DNA from: Sepiola atlantica
Lineage: Eukaryota > Mollusca > Cephalopoda > Sepiida > Sepiolidae
Direction of reading: 5' to 3'
NCBI GenBank assembly: GCA_963556195.1
Contig: OY744520.1
Coordinates: 146,480,211-146,544,210 of the forward strand
Length of the DNA: 64,000 nucleotides
The notes under the pieces were generated by a model. That model saw only the letters and a program-made list of their open reading frames with translations, searched no databases and was not told the DNA's origin. Each line of letters starts with the position of its first letter. Position 1 is the first letter of the stretch. Shown here piece by piece: positions 11,211-23,864 of the stretch. The translations under genes were made by a program, and so were the position numbers.

Positions 11211-12683
11211 GTAAGTAAATCCAATCATTTTTACTTTAATTTAATAAAACTTTTAAGTAATCTTTAAGGCTTTAAACATTTTATTTTTGTTTTGTTTATA
11301 AATCTCTCTCTCTCTATATATAAACCCCAATGTTTGTGTGATGTTTGTGTGTTCCCTATAGAAAGAATGGTTAGAGAATCTACATAAAATCTAAAAGTGG
11401 ATTCTCATGTAAAATTTACCGGGGAAGACAATGGAAATGTTCTCGAATCTCTATGTGCAACCCTTTAAACTTCAAATATATCCTGATTTTATGAAATTTA
11501 AATCATGTATAAAATTTTGTGGGAAAGACAATGGAAGTGGTCTTGAATCTCTGTTACCCTCTATGTGCCTAATATCTACATGTCCACCACCTCTAAGTAG
11601 CCCATGGGGACAGAACCCTCTTAAAATATAAAATAAATATTTCTAATTTTAATGAAATTTAAACTATATGTATAAGACACTAATTCAGAGTTTTCCAATA
11701 TTTCAGCTTCTGACTATATTAGATGGTGAAACTTGAGGAGGGGAGCAGTAAAAACAAAGAAACTAATATGGTGTTATAAGCATTATGAAAAAGTAAATAG
11801 TAGTGATCCTCATTCGATCCTGAGCAACCTCGGTTTCTCCTGCTAGTATTTCATAAAAGTGGGTTCATTTTTATTAAATTATCTCCTCTTAGTAGCTCTT
11901 CATTCAACTGTAGCGTCTTCCCACAAACTGTAGGCTTGTGGAGCGATTTCCATGAAAAAAAAAACCCTCAAAAAACTGAAATTTCATCAGTGTTGATAGA
12001 ATTGAAATAAAAGTGAACAGAACGACAAACATTATTTGAAATCCTTACTATGTTTATAAAAGATTGAAAAATTAAACAAATTCCTCCTAACATTATTCCT
12101 CTGATGAATTTGTTAACATTTGTTTCCTCAGTTAATTTGAGAAATTTATCATCAAATATACATTTCTCAGATTTGTCCTTGAAAAAAATCTATTCTGTCT
12201 CTTTTCTTTTTTTTTTTTTTTTTCAAGTCCTGTGGATGTATTCAAAATTTAATTCTCATTTAATTCAAAAGCTTCATCACGAATGAGCAAAACAAGGAAA
12301 TGAAAGATAAAAATCGAAAAGGTTTTGCTGAAAAAAAAATACAAAGTTTTATGTGCACCAGGAATTAGAATTCTCAGCTGATTTTGACTTCGTTTGAATC
12401 CTTTTTCAAATTCGTCCAGATCTGCAAAGAAATTTTGTACATATTTTAATATTGTTTCCATTTCCTTCTTTTTCTTTTTTCACCTTTCTTTAATAACGTT
12501 TGTTATCAATCATGTCTTTTCGCTTGTTTTTATCCTTTGCTCGCCACCATGCTGATAATATTTTGATTTTGTCTTGCTTTTTCTGATTTTACAGTTCATC
12601 CAAGAAATGTTACCGTTATCTAATGTAGTTTTAAAAACCAAACCATTTGTTTGTATGTCATTTCATTATTTCTCTATCAACAG
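11211..12683. other. Intron 3 with a scrap of repeat family A
   Basis: Contains a short CT/TA run near 11303-11322, a poly-T run near 12208, and at 11925-11962 a remnant matching the start of repeat family A (GTGGAGCGATTTCCATGAAA, minus orientation). No gene seen. Direct duplication of a phrase near GGAAGACAATGG occurs at 11422 and 11523. Confidence 0.55.
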
Positions 12684-12815
12684 GGAATGGACATTGACCA
12701 GTACCTGGCCACCTTAGACAAAGACGATGGTACTTTCTTGAAAATTCACCGTGCCTTTGTCACCCATGTCTTACAATTGCCACCTGGTGTGCAAACTGTG
12801 ATTGGCAATGGAAAG
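12684..12815 (+). CDS. UGGT1: UGGT1 exon 4 of 17
   Basis: Forty-four codons in phase 0, bounded by CAACAG and GTTGGT. The product begins GMDIDQYLATLDKDDG and ends VQTVIGNGK. The leading Gly-Met-Asp and the closing V-I-x-N-G align with GMDFSLF and AVISNGR of vertebrate UGGT1, within the third thioredoxin-like domain. Confidence 0.97.
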
Positions 12816-14343
12816 GTTGGTTGCTTGTTAATTGCTTGCTTTATTTTGGTTATTGTTGTAGTTGTTTTTTGAGTCCTTAATCCTATTCAAAGATAAATTA
12901 GTTAACTTCAAGGTAACTATTTTTGTTTTGAGATTTTTCCTTATTAAAATGGTTAAGCTCCAAATACTCTATATATTAAGGATAGCACTGATATTAAAAT
13001 TCTATATCATTTAAAATCCAATGACGAGTCACTTTCACTTCTTCAAACATTTTTCAAACATTGAATTTTTCTTTTCATATTAAATAGAATATGAAAAAAA
13101 TGATTCAATATTTTTGAAAAATGTTTTAAGAACTGAAAGTGACCCTGAAAAACAAATTTCTGAGTTGATGACATTATTGTTGAATATTTCAGTTATTATC
13201 AGTGGAAGTGATTCCGTTTCTTAAAAAGTCGAGCCCTGTCTTGGACTGAATCATGCTTTTGGTTGATAGAACTAGCATGATTAGAATTTTACAACAGTTT
13301 GGGGATTTCATTCCTTGGTATTTAGTTACCTGTTCTGACATGATGGATGTAGGCACAGGGACAAACTTATAAAACTTCCATGCCAGAACATTCCTATCCA
13401 CACGTTTCCACCTCTATAATGTCTGAAGGGATGTGCTTATTTTTGACTCCCAATAATTTTAACTTAAAATGTTTTATTGATTTAATTCGTAGTTCTAACT
13501 AGAGCACCCCCCCCCTCCCTACCCCACAAGTGGTCTCAGCATTCCTATTTCTCCGGACTTCACATGACATTTTTGCTTCACTAAGATTTACAGCAATCGA
13601 CTTTAATTTTAAATTATGTCACATGATTAAGTTACCATACCATACATCTGAAGACTTGTATTTATACTAAACATTGAAAATATATTACTGCTAAGGAATA
13701 TGAAATACTAACATTATTACAGCTCCGTACCACCCTTCTATCAAAGAAGGGATGTAGAATTCTTTCAAAAGTTAGGTTTTAAATAATTTTTCAAGAATGT
13801 GGATGAAAACCTCAGATTCTTCAAAGCAAAATATATCAGTAAAGTCAACATCAAAATTCATTTCATTTATACTTTTCCATTGTAAAGGCAGATTTTTTCA
13901 ATTTCTTTTCATTTCTTTTTTCACATTGACCAAATCCAAATGTATTTATGCATTGTACCCTTTCTACACCTTTCAAATATATTGTACATCTAGCATATAA
14001 AGTTATCTTGTGAGATTTAAAAAGTTGAACCTAAATAGCATTTAAGCTGACATATCAAACGTTGATTCTGACTAGCAATTTTTTGTTTTATTGTCATACT
14101 ATCATATTGGAACTTTAATAACATACTTCGTTACAGTTTATTTTAAAAAATTATGTAATCCTGCCCGCACAACTGAGAAATTGAAAACTCAAAATCATCA
14201 AAAAGGATAACTCATTATTTTTTCTTAGCGTATACAATGAGTAGTCTCCCTTATAACTGAAAAAAATTCTATATAAGTTTAAACACTACAAACAAATAAA
14301 AACTAAAATGGATTCATTGCATCTCAGTCAGTGCCATGAAGAT
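12816..14343. other. Intron 4 sequence without recognisable features
   Basis: AT-rich; a C-run at about 13506. No ORF with family resemblance and no repeat shared with the rest of the window. Confidence 0.55.
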
Positions 14344-14379
14344 ACAGCTAGTACATATATATATATATATATATATATT
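14344..14379 (-). repeat. Family H terminus fragment with (TA)n, site 2
   Basis: ATACAGCTAGTAC directly before about 26 bp of TA repeat. Read on the minus strand this is the ACTAGCTGTAT start of family H, placed beside a TA run as at the other sites. Confidence 0.45.
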
Positions 14380-14937
14380 GTGGCCATTTACTATTTAGTA
14401 TTTCACTTTCTTCGAATTTTGACAACACAAACTTTCATTCACATAATTTGCATTCACTCCATGATATATTACATCTTCTAAATCAATTGAATAAGATTTG
14501 ATTTGGTATTAATTAGAATCTTAACTTCTCATTTTCTCGTTTCAATCACTTTGTGTTATGTATCATCTCACTACGTTGTATAAACACTGTCAGTTAATAT
14601 TTTTAAGCAACTAATGGAAAAAAAGAAATCCAGTTAATTATATATACAGGTTAGAATCAACAGAAAATGTTTACTCTTTTCCCACCATATAACATTGGAC
14701 TCAATAATGAAGATATGACATTATAATTCTGCATTAATATGCTATGAAAAAGTTTATGCTATTTTGTTTGTAGAATTTTTGTTACTCAATCAAACGATGG
14801 TTTGCATAGTCATTTCGACTTATTATTGCTGTTGAATTATCTACTTATAGATCAGAACATAACAGAGTTTTTCTGACCAACGGTCATCATATTGTTTGTG
14901 ACTTTAAGACTGGTTGTTTTATTTTTTTCTCTATTAG

Positions 14938-15068
14938 GTCATTGGAGCCCTGGGTTCAGACGAGTTGTTTATTCAAGAGGATTTTTCTCTTTTTGAGAAG
15001 CATTTAATGCAAACAGCTGCCAAGAAAATCCAGGCCCATGTTGAGACAATGAATTTACAAGGCCCACT
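14938..15068 (+). CDS. UGGT1: UGGT1 exon 5 of 17
   Basis: Starts in phase 0 after CTATTAG and ends two bases into a codon before GTAAGT. The product starts VIGALGSDELFIQEDF, matching the IGPLEDSELFNQDDF segment of UGGT1, and continues into a helix with AAKKIQAHVETM. It remains in the third thioredoxin-like domain. Confidence 0.97.
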
Positions 15069-15189
15069 GTAAGTGAAATGTGCATAGACGTTTTGAGAAC
15101 GGGTTAGGGTTTTTCTTCATCTTGGTTGTTTCCATTTTGACGTGGATAAACGTGTTGGTTTAAAGCTATTCTAGAGTAAATTCTACGTA

Positions 15190-15340
15190 GAACTTTCTCA
15201 GAACCGCCGTGCATGGACTGCCATGGTTCGAGATGTAGTGCAGGCCAGGAAAAAGACGGTCTCAACCCGACCAGGGTGAACGCTGTTGCAACAATAACGA
15301 AAGCAGCAACAACAACAACAGTGAAGGAACTTAGAACAAA
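15190..15340 (+). pseudogene. LINE C-terminus fragment with (CAA)n tail
   Basis: One frame gives RRAWTAMVRDVVQARKKT, typical of the last residues of RTE-like reverse transcriptase ORFs. A (CAA)n-like run (15286-15322) follows, compatible with a 3' tail of simple repeats. No upstream part is present (5' truncation). Confidence 0.55.
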
Positions 15341-15889
15341 TTAACTGATATTAGAAATCTTAAAGGTATGGAATAAAGAACGAGAACAATCTACCTCAAG
15401 TTGATTTAATAAAGCGTTCAATTCGAAATTCTAGGATGGTTACCTACTATGAAAAGGAAGCTGAAGAAGTATAATGGCTGAAACAGGAAAATGGCAGTAA
15501 CCAAGATGAGGAAAATATTCTGAAACATTTAAATAATTGCAATCATTCTTTCTTTGGTTCCTCCAATTCCCTCAAAACTTTGTGTCTCCTCCATAGACAG
15601 GCCAACAGTCAACATATCTCCTTCATTATTATAATTGTGTACCTGGGTCTTCATAAATAACAGCAAAATATCACATTTGACTTATGTAACTTAATTGTAT
15701 AATCTCAAAAAATCTTTGCACACTTTCTGGATCCACAGTTCTATTTTATTTGTTCTTTGCCAATATTTCCACCACTAGCAAAGGAAGCTCTACATCGCTG
15801 CAGATATGATGAGTCTAGCACTTTGGAGGCTTACCACAAGGTCTTTACCAAGAAAATTGTTCTTTGAATGCTCAGTATACATTTAAAAA

Positions 15890-16575
15890 AAAAAAATTTA
15901 ATGTACTAAGAAGTCACTGTTTATTAAGGCCCAAAAGCCACTCGAGGGCAAGGATTAATGAGTTTGTCCAGAAGATTGGTAACGATGGTTGGAAGTTGAC
16001 GGATTATTAGGAGGACGACTTAACGAGAATTTAACATTTGACTTGAAAACGATCATGTTATAGTCAGCTGGAAAGCAGTCCTGTGGTATTGTGTTCCGCA
16101 GATTGGCAGTTCTAGGAAATAAATTATTCTCATGGAAGTTCTCTATAGTTTTGGGTATGCAGAGGAATAAAGGAAAATTATTTTCAGTGGTTGTAGATAG
16201 AAAAGTTCTTGCTATTAAATTTTTACAGGGGGGAACCATAGATTGCAGCTCAGTCGAGCGCCTACCATGAAAATAAGGATAGAGTAAAGAAAGACTAGCA
16301 ACCTCTCTTTTAGGGAAGAGAAGAAATACCCCACTAGATTTCAAAGTTGGTTTTGTACTCTGTCAAGGAAGGAACGGATGCTCTGAGTGGCACCTCCCTA
16401 GATGTAGCAACAGTACTCCATCTTAGGACATATTTGATACTTATACAGGTAGAGAATTGCATCAGCAGTCAGATACTTTCTAGAGCAGTAGAATGATCCA
16501 ACCATTTTTCCAGCGACCTTAGCAACAGATTTGATGTAAGTCTTCCATTTCAGGTCTCACATTTAATTTACAGAA
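15890..16575 (-). pseudogene. CR1-like LINE RT C-terminal fragment (family D)
   Basis: The minus strand encodes the thumb and C-terminal end of a CR1/Daphne-like reverse transcriptase: a stretch with AKVAGKMVGSFYCSRKYLT, then MEYCCYI, REVASLSLLYPYFHGR and FPRTANLRNTIP. A stop between DRVQNQL and the next block breaks the frame. Related fragments occur at 10404, 23865 (plus strand) and 36675. Confidence 0.8.
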
Positions 16576-18079
16576 TACAATAAAGCATAAGTTTATCTTA
16601 TTTGATGGTTGAAGCTCCTGCTATTGCCATTGCATGCTATTTTTTTTTAATTCAAAATGTTTAGAATTTAAACAAATTTTTTTTTTTAGCCCTTTGAGTA
16701 GTTAAGCTCTGTGTTACAAATATGACAAACGTGCAGACCGCTTGCAAAGAGAACTGCTTCATTGTTCTGGTGAACCCTATGTGACTTCAACTGAAGTACA
16801 TTCTTTACTCTGCATAGAGAAACATTGCTCAAAATCAGAGTCAAAAACTTTTATGCATTTATGACTTCTTTGTTAATAGCAACGGAAATTACTTTGACAA
16901 ACCCTTTCACGTTCATTATAGGTTAAATCACTTTGATTTAAAAACCCGTGACTTAGTCCACATCATTAGATGCAAAGAAGTTCTTTTGTTTGGAAATGCA
17001 TTCATTGTTTAGAGAGTGGGAGTGTCTCTTTGCAAGGCTTTTCTTTACTTAAAAAAAGCTGCAGGCATCGCTTGGCTTGATCTTCTCTTGTCGCTTGATC
17101 ACTTGATCTAATATATATATAAAATTAAGTCAGTTGAAGTTTTGAAGTTAGACTCAGATAGTAATGCATCTCATAAATCAATATTTGATTCTGATTAGCC
17201 AATTTTCATTTTTATTTTTCACTATGTTCTTTAAAATACAAAAATGTTTTTTTGCTTCTGTTTCTTTAAAAAATTACTTTAGCGAACTAGGAATATTTTT
17301 AGATGGATGTCATCTTTGTCATCACAATGTCTGTTTTACATGTTGGTAGGTGTTGGACGGAAAAATTAAAATAGGTGCCATCTTAGTAATCAGCAGCAAA
17401 TTCAGTTACTGATAGTAAATCCATAAACTAATGTATTCTTTCATTTATACCAGTTAAATATTAACCTTTTCATAGAAAAAAATAGGTGGAAATCAATGGA
17501 TTCTTTGAAATTTTGCTGTCATATAATGTGACATCACAAACATTTATTAACCGGTGCATAAAAAAATTGCATTTCTTTCATATCACACCATCTTCAGATG
17601 TTTTTATAATGCACACAAGGTTTTGCTACGTTTCTCTTGCTTAATAATTCACTGTTAGAATAAGTCAAATTCTTCTTGATGTCATAAACAAATACAGCCT
17701 GGTTTCATTTACAGTTATTTTAGAATAGTACAAGTCAGTAATTTCTTATACGCGGCTTAACTTCCGCTTAAGATATTCTTTCATCATACCTGCTCACGCC
17801 TTACAAAGACCAACAAAATGTGTAGACACATAATTACACTCATGTTTCTGAGAAAATAAAATCCAATCTTCTAAATATAAGTTAAAGCTGCGAGGCTCAA
17901 CTTGACTTCATACCAAATTAAAATCGTTTTTCTTTATTTAACATTAGCCATTTTCTTACACCTGCAAAACAGAAAGCAAACATTTCATTCCAAGAGAGAT
18001 AACTCTTATTCTTTTAATAAGAGTTACCGTTCCTTATTTTTTTTACAAAAGTAATTAAAAAAGTTGTTTTTTAATTTTT
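16576..18079. other. Intron 5 sequence, mostly unassigned
   Basis: At 17300-17355 the sequence resembles the 3' end of RTE-like elements (GTTTTACATGTTGG, minus orientation), like 25165-25210. Otherwise I see nothing. Confidence 0.5.
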
Positions 18080-18300
18080 ATTCACCCCAAACAAGGCACA
18101 TTGTCACTGAGATATTAGGGGCTACTGTGAATAAGGGAACATATCTACAAGTCATCCTAAGTGGAGAGTTGCGAGATATTTGTTCACATTACATTTAAAT
18201 TTCTGCATGTTGGTACAGTCAGGGAAACAGGGAGCCGGAAAGGAATTCCAAAGGCTAGCCGTTCACGGAAAGAAGCTATGAGATCTCTTCTGCGACCTGT
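18080..18300 (-). pseudogene. CR1-like LINE 3' end fragment (family E)
   Basis: The minus strand gives RLWNSFPAPCFPDCTNMQKF, matching the C-terminal RT end also seen at 38765-38880 on the plus strand, and shares its 3' untranslated end (CCTTGTTTGGGGTGAA). Only the last few hundred bases are present. Confidence 0.75.
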
Positions 18301-18562
18301 GACATCATAACCACAACTTTTTCCAACTAAAATTCTCAACCGACGGGAATCAATTTCACAAAAAATGAAACTACTACTTCAATTATCAAAAGTTACAATT
18401 CTTTTAATTTATGAAACATCACTTTGTCTATTACTATTTTTAGTGCCGGAGATGAAAAAGAATTGATCAACTCAATAAAATTCTATTTGTTCAAAAATCT
18501 TTGATAGAAAAACATTTCTCTTATGATAACGATTCTTAGATTTGGTTCCTTTTATATTTCAG

Positions 18563-18658
18563 CGCCAGTGATTTGGTAATGAAGATTTCTTCACTCCTGT
18601 CGGCCAAATCTCTATCAAAAACAAGGAAAGAGATCAATTATCATTCCGATACTCACAG
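18563..18658 (+). CDS. UGGT1: UGGT1 exon 6 of 17
   Basis: Acceptor TTTCAG and donor GTAAGT. The first base completes a Leu codon and the last two bases begin a Ser codon. The product carries ASDLVMKISSLLSA, nearly identical to the vertebrate ASDLVMKVDALLSA segment at the end of the third thioredoxin-like domain. Confidence 0.97.
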
Positions 18659-20366
18659 GTAAGTCAGCGGCGGTTGGGAGAAAAAGATACAGGATTTAAA
18701 ACTAGTCGAAATGAGAAAGTTTTATTGTGCAAATAAAAGCCGTTCTTTTTATAAACTGGATTAACGACTAGTTAGCATTTATGTGTGAAGTATGCAGAAC
18801 CTATTGGAATTATTGACAACTGATGGCCACACGGCTAGGAAGAAGGAATCAACAAGAAAAGTGTGTGTGATGTAAGGAAAAAGTGTAACATGTCATAAAG
18901 TATAAATTTGATTATTTCATGACCACCCAACAAAAGCAAAGCTAGAATTTATATTATTAATCTTGTCATTATTTTTGTGCTTGTGGAGTTGGCTCTAAAT
19001 AATAATGAAATTTATTCACTCACTCACACTCACTATCCAGGTTTATCGTCTATGTTCCCTTCAACAAGAGGGTCGATGTTGTCTGACTGTCCTCATGCTA
19101 AGTCTCCAGTGATCACAATGGTGGCGATTGACTCTGTCCATTTGCCACTGTTTGTGATCTTGCCTGATGGTTTCTTTCCATATCTTTTTAGAGCCCCAGG
19201 CTTTCTTTTTGCTGGTTAGTGTTAGGTCTCTGCAAGTGCTCATATACACCTTGCTTCTTTCAGCATACTTGAACCAGTGAAGATGGTTTGCCCTTCAAGT
19301 TTTGGGATGCCCAATATCTCAAGTAGAGTGTCTGACCTAATGTTCACATAAGAAATATACTGTTGAATGTGCTTCACTGAAAATAGAGTCACTGTGTATA
19401 CAAGACGATGAGTATTTGCATGAATCCACCAACCTCTTTATGTGTGTGTATGATGAACGGACTAATGTGTGAGTCAGTCACATTGAATGCTGCCTGTGTC
19501 AGTAAAAAGCAGCTCATCAGTGGTAGTTGATTTCTCTCAAACTACATGTGTGAGTGTGTTTATGAGACACAGATTAATGTGAGTCAGTAATCATGCTGGT
19601 GAGCTGAATGAGACATTTCGACTGATTATCTCCCTTGAAAACTTTCTTTATATACTTTCGGATCAGCTCACGGCAGTGTTTTGCACATTTCTTCAATGGC
19701 TATTTTTGCTTGTATTAGATAGAAGAAATCCCAGTTCTCTAATTGGTTGTAAAATACTTTAATGTTTGCATCTTAAGTTGAATGTTGTACGAAAATTATT
19801 CACTGAACTGCTTGGCTGCACTAAATTTAAGATTTATGTTAATATCAGTTGATTATTAAGTAAAAAAACTGAAAAATTAAAAGAGCAAATTCCCTGCATA
19901 GAAAATCGAGAAATTCATCATCGTTGTACGAAAACAATTGAGTAATTTAAAGCCAGTTTTGTAACCTTGTCAATGTAAAAAAAATGCAAGTATAAATATA
20001 AAAAAATAAACATTTTTCAGAATTTTTGAGATGAGGATTGATAATTTGGATTATTCGGACTACTATTTTCATCTTGCTCGTTATATTCACAATGTTTCAG
20101 TTGTATATAACCTCTGCCTTCTATTTTATATATAAAAAAACCCAACCTTATTACAATCTCATTATTAATACAATTGCATGACTACTTGTTGTGTGACTGT
20201 GTGTGCATGTTTTTCTTGCATCTACATGACTTACAGATATCTTTTTAATAAGAAATTAGGAATGTAAACACCATCTTTTATCATCTAAGAAAGGCTTAGA
20301 ATATAATTTTGCAAAGATGTGCGATTGCTTTATAATTAATATTTTTTGTAAAATAATAATGCAATT
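18659..20366. other. Intron 6, first part; one unassigned coding-like stretch
   Basis: At 19061-19249 the minus strand is open for 62 codons and reads like ordinary protein (Trp, Lys and His rich), perhaps a transposon fragment; I do not recognise it. The rest is AT-rich. Confidence 0.4.
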
Positions 20367-20403
20367 ACAAATAGTTCTGAGTAACTCCGGGTCAGGACAG
20401 CTA

Positions 20404-20446
<43 letters not shown>
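20367..20446 (-). repeat. Family H terminus with (TA)n, site 3
   Basis: On the minus strand a TA run of about 41 bp (20406-20446) is followed by ACTAGCTGTCCTGACCCGGA and GTTACTCAG. This is the same layout as at 34821 and 55824. Confidence 0.55.
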
Positions 20447-20447
<1 letters not shown>

Positions 20448-20624
20448 TTCCATTCATTTAACATCACTTTTCCCTTGTCAGACGTTTTCTGATATTACGC
20501 AAGCTCACTCTCCGGTTCACATGGTTTAGCGGGTCAGCAGTCTTTAAATTCCAATTTCTGTGGTCTTGTCCAATCACTTGCTAACCAATGATCGCATCTC
20601 ATTGACTCTCCTCAAATCAATTTG

Positions 20625-21345
20625 AAACCAACCCATTGGCAATCCCAGATGATCTCTTCACCATACTTAATGGTGGCACCTGCTTTGCAAAATTGGACCT
20701 CACAGAGGCTTATCTGCAAGTCGAAATGACAGAAACCTTCAGGGAGCTGCTTACTATTAACACACACTTTTGGGGTAAAAACAGCCTCTGCAATATTTCA
20801 GCAGATCATAGACACATTCAAACGAGCACTACTCAAAGCAAGAATGGAGTGAACAGCAGGAGATACTTCTTTCATATCGAATAACACCAAATGTTGCTGT
20901 GAAGAATGGTCTGTTACCAGCAGATGCACTCATGGGACGAAAACTCTGTACCACACTGGACGTTTTACGGCCCCAGAGACAAAGGCAACAACCAAGCCCC
21001 AACAAAACAAAGGCATTTTCAGTTGGCACACCAGTGTTTGCTCGGAATTACAGACCTGGCAAGGGAAACTGGGTACCAGGCATCATCCACAAAATAAATG
21101 GACAATTCCTGTATGATGTTCAAGTCGGAAGTCAATTCTAGGCACAACACAAAAATCAGTTACGTCCCAAATACACTGGAGACAACTTAGTTGACAACAG
21201 AGCAACCATTCTGTTTGATCTGTTAATGGACACATTCGAACTGCCATCTCCATCACCTCCCAATCAGACAAATACAAATGGGAATTATGAAAGACCTCAC
21301 AGGAGTTGGCCAAAGCGTAGTCACACTGCACCTCCAAGTTAATCC
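20625..21345 (+). pseudogene. Gypsy-like retrotransposon pol remnant, RT joined to integrase end
   Basis: Positions 20636-20760 encode the start of a Ty3/gypsy RT with AIPDDLFTILNGGTCFAKLD, EAYLQVEM and ELLTINTH. A frameshift follows the last motif, and about 100 bases later (20902-21141) the frame is that of an integrase C-terminus: LLPADALMGRKL, then PVFARNYRPGKGNWVPG. The RT catalytic half, RNase H and integrase core are absent, so a large internal deletion joined the two. It is followed by a polypurine tract and LTR. Confidence 0.85.
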
Positions 21346-21384
21346 TAAATGCACTCGGTACAGTTAAAGAATTAAACAGGGAGA

Positions 21385-21660
21385 TGTTAGGTCAACCTAA
21401 CAAATCAAAATCGAGTTATTTCCCTTGAAGCAAAAAATAAGAGTTATTGCCCCTGGTATTAAAGAAGTCGTCTGCCGGACAGTGAAAAAGTAAACAGAAC
21501 GGTCTCACCATCAAACAAGCATCTCGCGTTCAGCAGTTTATCTACATTTAATTTAATCAGTGTGTTTTGTTAAATAAATGTGTTAAAAGTTCTACTTCGT
21601 ACTTCCTTCATTTTTCTGAGTTGTAATTGAACCAAAATGTATAACCATCAAGATGTAACA
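21385..21660 (+). repeat. Gypsy 3' LTR (276 bp)
   Basis: Begins TGTTAGGTCAACC and ends GATGTAACA, so the ends are TGTTA and TAACA inverted repeats of each other. A purine-rich tract (AAACAGGGAGA) directly precedes it, as expected for plus-strand priming, and it follows the pol remnant by 40 bp. An AATAAA signal lies near 21575. No matching 5' LTR is seen in the window. Confidence 0.75.
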
Positions 21661-21671
21661 AATATTAAATT

Positions 21672-22090
21672 AACTGGGTATTATATGGTCAGTAATCAAC
21701 TTTTTGTTGCAATAATATAATTTTATTTGTTTATGTATTTTTTTTAGTTTTGTTTTTTATGTTTTTTAATATAAAATCTTATTTATATTTTTTAATTAAA
21801 TTTCCTTTAGATTATCATATATTCAAGTAATAATATTGTTTTTTTTTAATTAGATTATAAAAATAATGAAATTTGTTACTAATTATAGGCATTTTTTAAA
21901 CCGTAAAACAATGAATGTGGAAGGGAAATCACTTTGACTGATACTTAATTAGATCTTATCTGAGAATTAATTCATAGATTCAGTCGAAAAGTCTGTGCAT
22001 TATTATACCTCACAGGACACATTTCAGGCAATTTATACTATACATTTAATTTAGGATTTTAATGTTTTGTTAAATATTAGATATACACAC

Positions 22091-22149
<59 letters not shown>

Positions 22150-22342
22150 TCTTTGTGAATTTTTTCTGATGGTTTTGTAGTGTTGCAGAGACGATATTGA
22201 CATAAAAATGTTGTTTGGCACAAGACAAATGAAACGGACCGTTAAAAATATATCTCACAAAAATTTTATATTTTTTGGAAATGTAAAAAAATAAAAATAA
22301 TAAAATAAAACCATGGTTATTGGAATATAATATAAACTGACT

Positions 22343-22373
<31 letters not shown>

Positions 22374-22606
22374 TTCAATTTAATTTTTATTACAAATGTT
22401 TTACTTTAATTTAGTTTATTATATTTTTTTATTCATTATTTTATTTTTTGTTAGTTTTTTTTTTTTGCTGTTAGGGGTTGTTTACTCCTCCTGTGACCGA
22501 GGGTATATTAAGATAAATATTTAGAGAGGGGGGGGGGGCTAACTGGGTATTATATGGTTAGTAATCAACTTTTTGTTGCAATAATATAATTTTATTTGTT
22601 TTAATT
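21672..22606. repeat. ~65-bp direct repeats flanking an AT-rich block
   Basis: A 65-bp phrase starting TAACTGGGTATTATATGG occurs at 21674-21736 and again at 22542-22606 with very few changes. Between them lie a 56-bp TA run (22094-22149), a second TA run (22343-22369) and no coding sequence. A further related pair, AGGGGTTGTTTACTCCTCC at 22474 and AGGGGTTGGTTGAACCTCC at 22692, flanks the second copy. Confidence 0.75.
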
Positions 22607-23450
22607 TGGATTATTACAGGGAATGGATAGGAATTACTATAATGGGACAATAGGAATAAAATAAAAGAACGAGATAGAGTGTGCTAAGTATTAGGGGTTG
22701 GTTGAACCTCCTGTGACGGAGGAAATACGGGGAGTAGATATTAATTTAAGAAGCTGCATTGAAAAACAGTTTCAGATTCTACTTTCTGGCATCCATCTTA
22801 GTGAATTCCATACTGTCGGACTTTTCTTTTGTGTTCATTTTTGACGAGGGGAAGATTTTCCCGAAATATCAAATGATTTCTAATCATCATCCGGACATCA
22901 CACACAGCTAACTCCATAGTTGTAACACCTCTCCTTCGATTGTCTATTTTTGTTTTTTCCAGCTTCTCATCAATCTGGATCTCTGCATTGCCTTCAGCCT
23001 TCTTAATACAATTATTACAATTCCCAGCCAGGCTTCAAGCAAACTACCATTATATATATATATATATATATATAATTGTAGACATAAGATTAAATTTGAC
23101 TACATAGTTTCAAATCCAGAAACAATAATTAAATATCATATGTATATATAACATCACTATTTCAGGAAAATATCAGGAAGTGAGAAAAGTTTTAACAAAA
23201 TAATTTTGTCTATGCATAACCATTTTTTTTTTAGAAAAACAAAGCCATCCAAGATAGAAAATCTAGTTCTTGTACAGTGAACTTTCACCAAAAGAAAAAT
23301 TGATTTTCTTTCTCATAAAAGCTTTGCAGAGTTTCTATCTTTCTTTACTTTATAGTTTTCAAGATGTTATTTGACACAGGAATCTGTCACTGTAATTTGC
23401 CGAGAGTTTGAAAGAAAAATCTGTATCTTCAAGTTTTGTTTTTGTTTCAG
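22607..23450. other. Intron 6, last part
   Basis: A TA run at 23050-23074; otherwise unassigned AT-rich sequence. Confidence 0.55.
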
Positions 23451-23553
23451 TGTGGTGAAAATTCCGGCCAACCCTCATGCACCATCTTTTGAAATGGAGA
23501 TAATTATGGACCCGGCTTCACGAGAGGCACAAAAAATTGTGCCCATCTTAATT
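23451..23553 (+). CDS. UGGT1: UGGT1 exon 7 of 17
   Basis: Acceptor TTTCAG, donor GTGAGT. One base completes the Ser codon, then 34 codons. The product contains the strand-helix pattern MEIIMDPASREAQKIVPIL, matching FDVVAVVDPVTREAQRLAPLL of the family. It is the second segment of the fourth thioredoxin-like domain; D-P and R-E-A-Q are the most conserved positions. Confidence 0.97.
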
Positions 23554-23864
23554 GTGAGTTTCTGTTGATTTTTATCTCTTATCAGTTAATCTTTTCATGG
23601 CTGGATCTAATTTTAAAATCTCACCAATTTTTAGATTAATAAAATGAGGGTTTGCAAATGTCCTGTCTTTCCTGTAATTTGTATTTCTCCTGTTTTTAAG
23701 TGTAATTATTACATTATCCGTCCAAAATCGTACATTTTCTTTAATTTCTGTTAATAAATCAGAGTAATCTCCCTTTTGTTTCTGAAAAGTAGTTCTCTTC
23801 ATTTTCTGAAATGTTTAAAATTCATAAAAACCAATCCGAATTATTTTAAGTGGTACTTCTTTAT

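Noticed and set aside
19061..19249. Protein-coding exon on the minus strand
   Set aside because: No family recognised and no clear splice borders; kept only as an unassigned stretch.
22070..22378. 102-codon open frame on the minus strand
   Set aside because: Most of it is Ile-Tyr dipeptides from two TA microsatellites.
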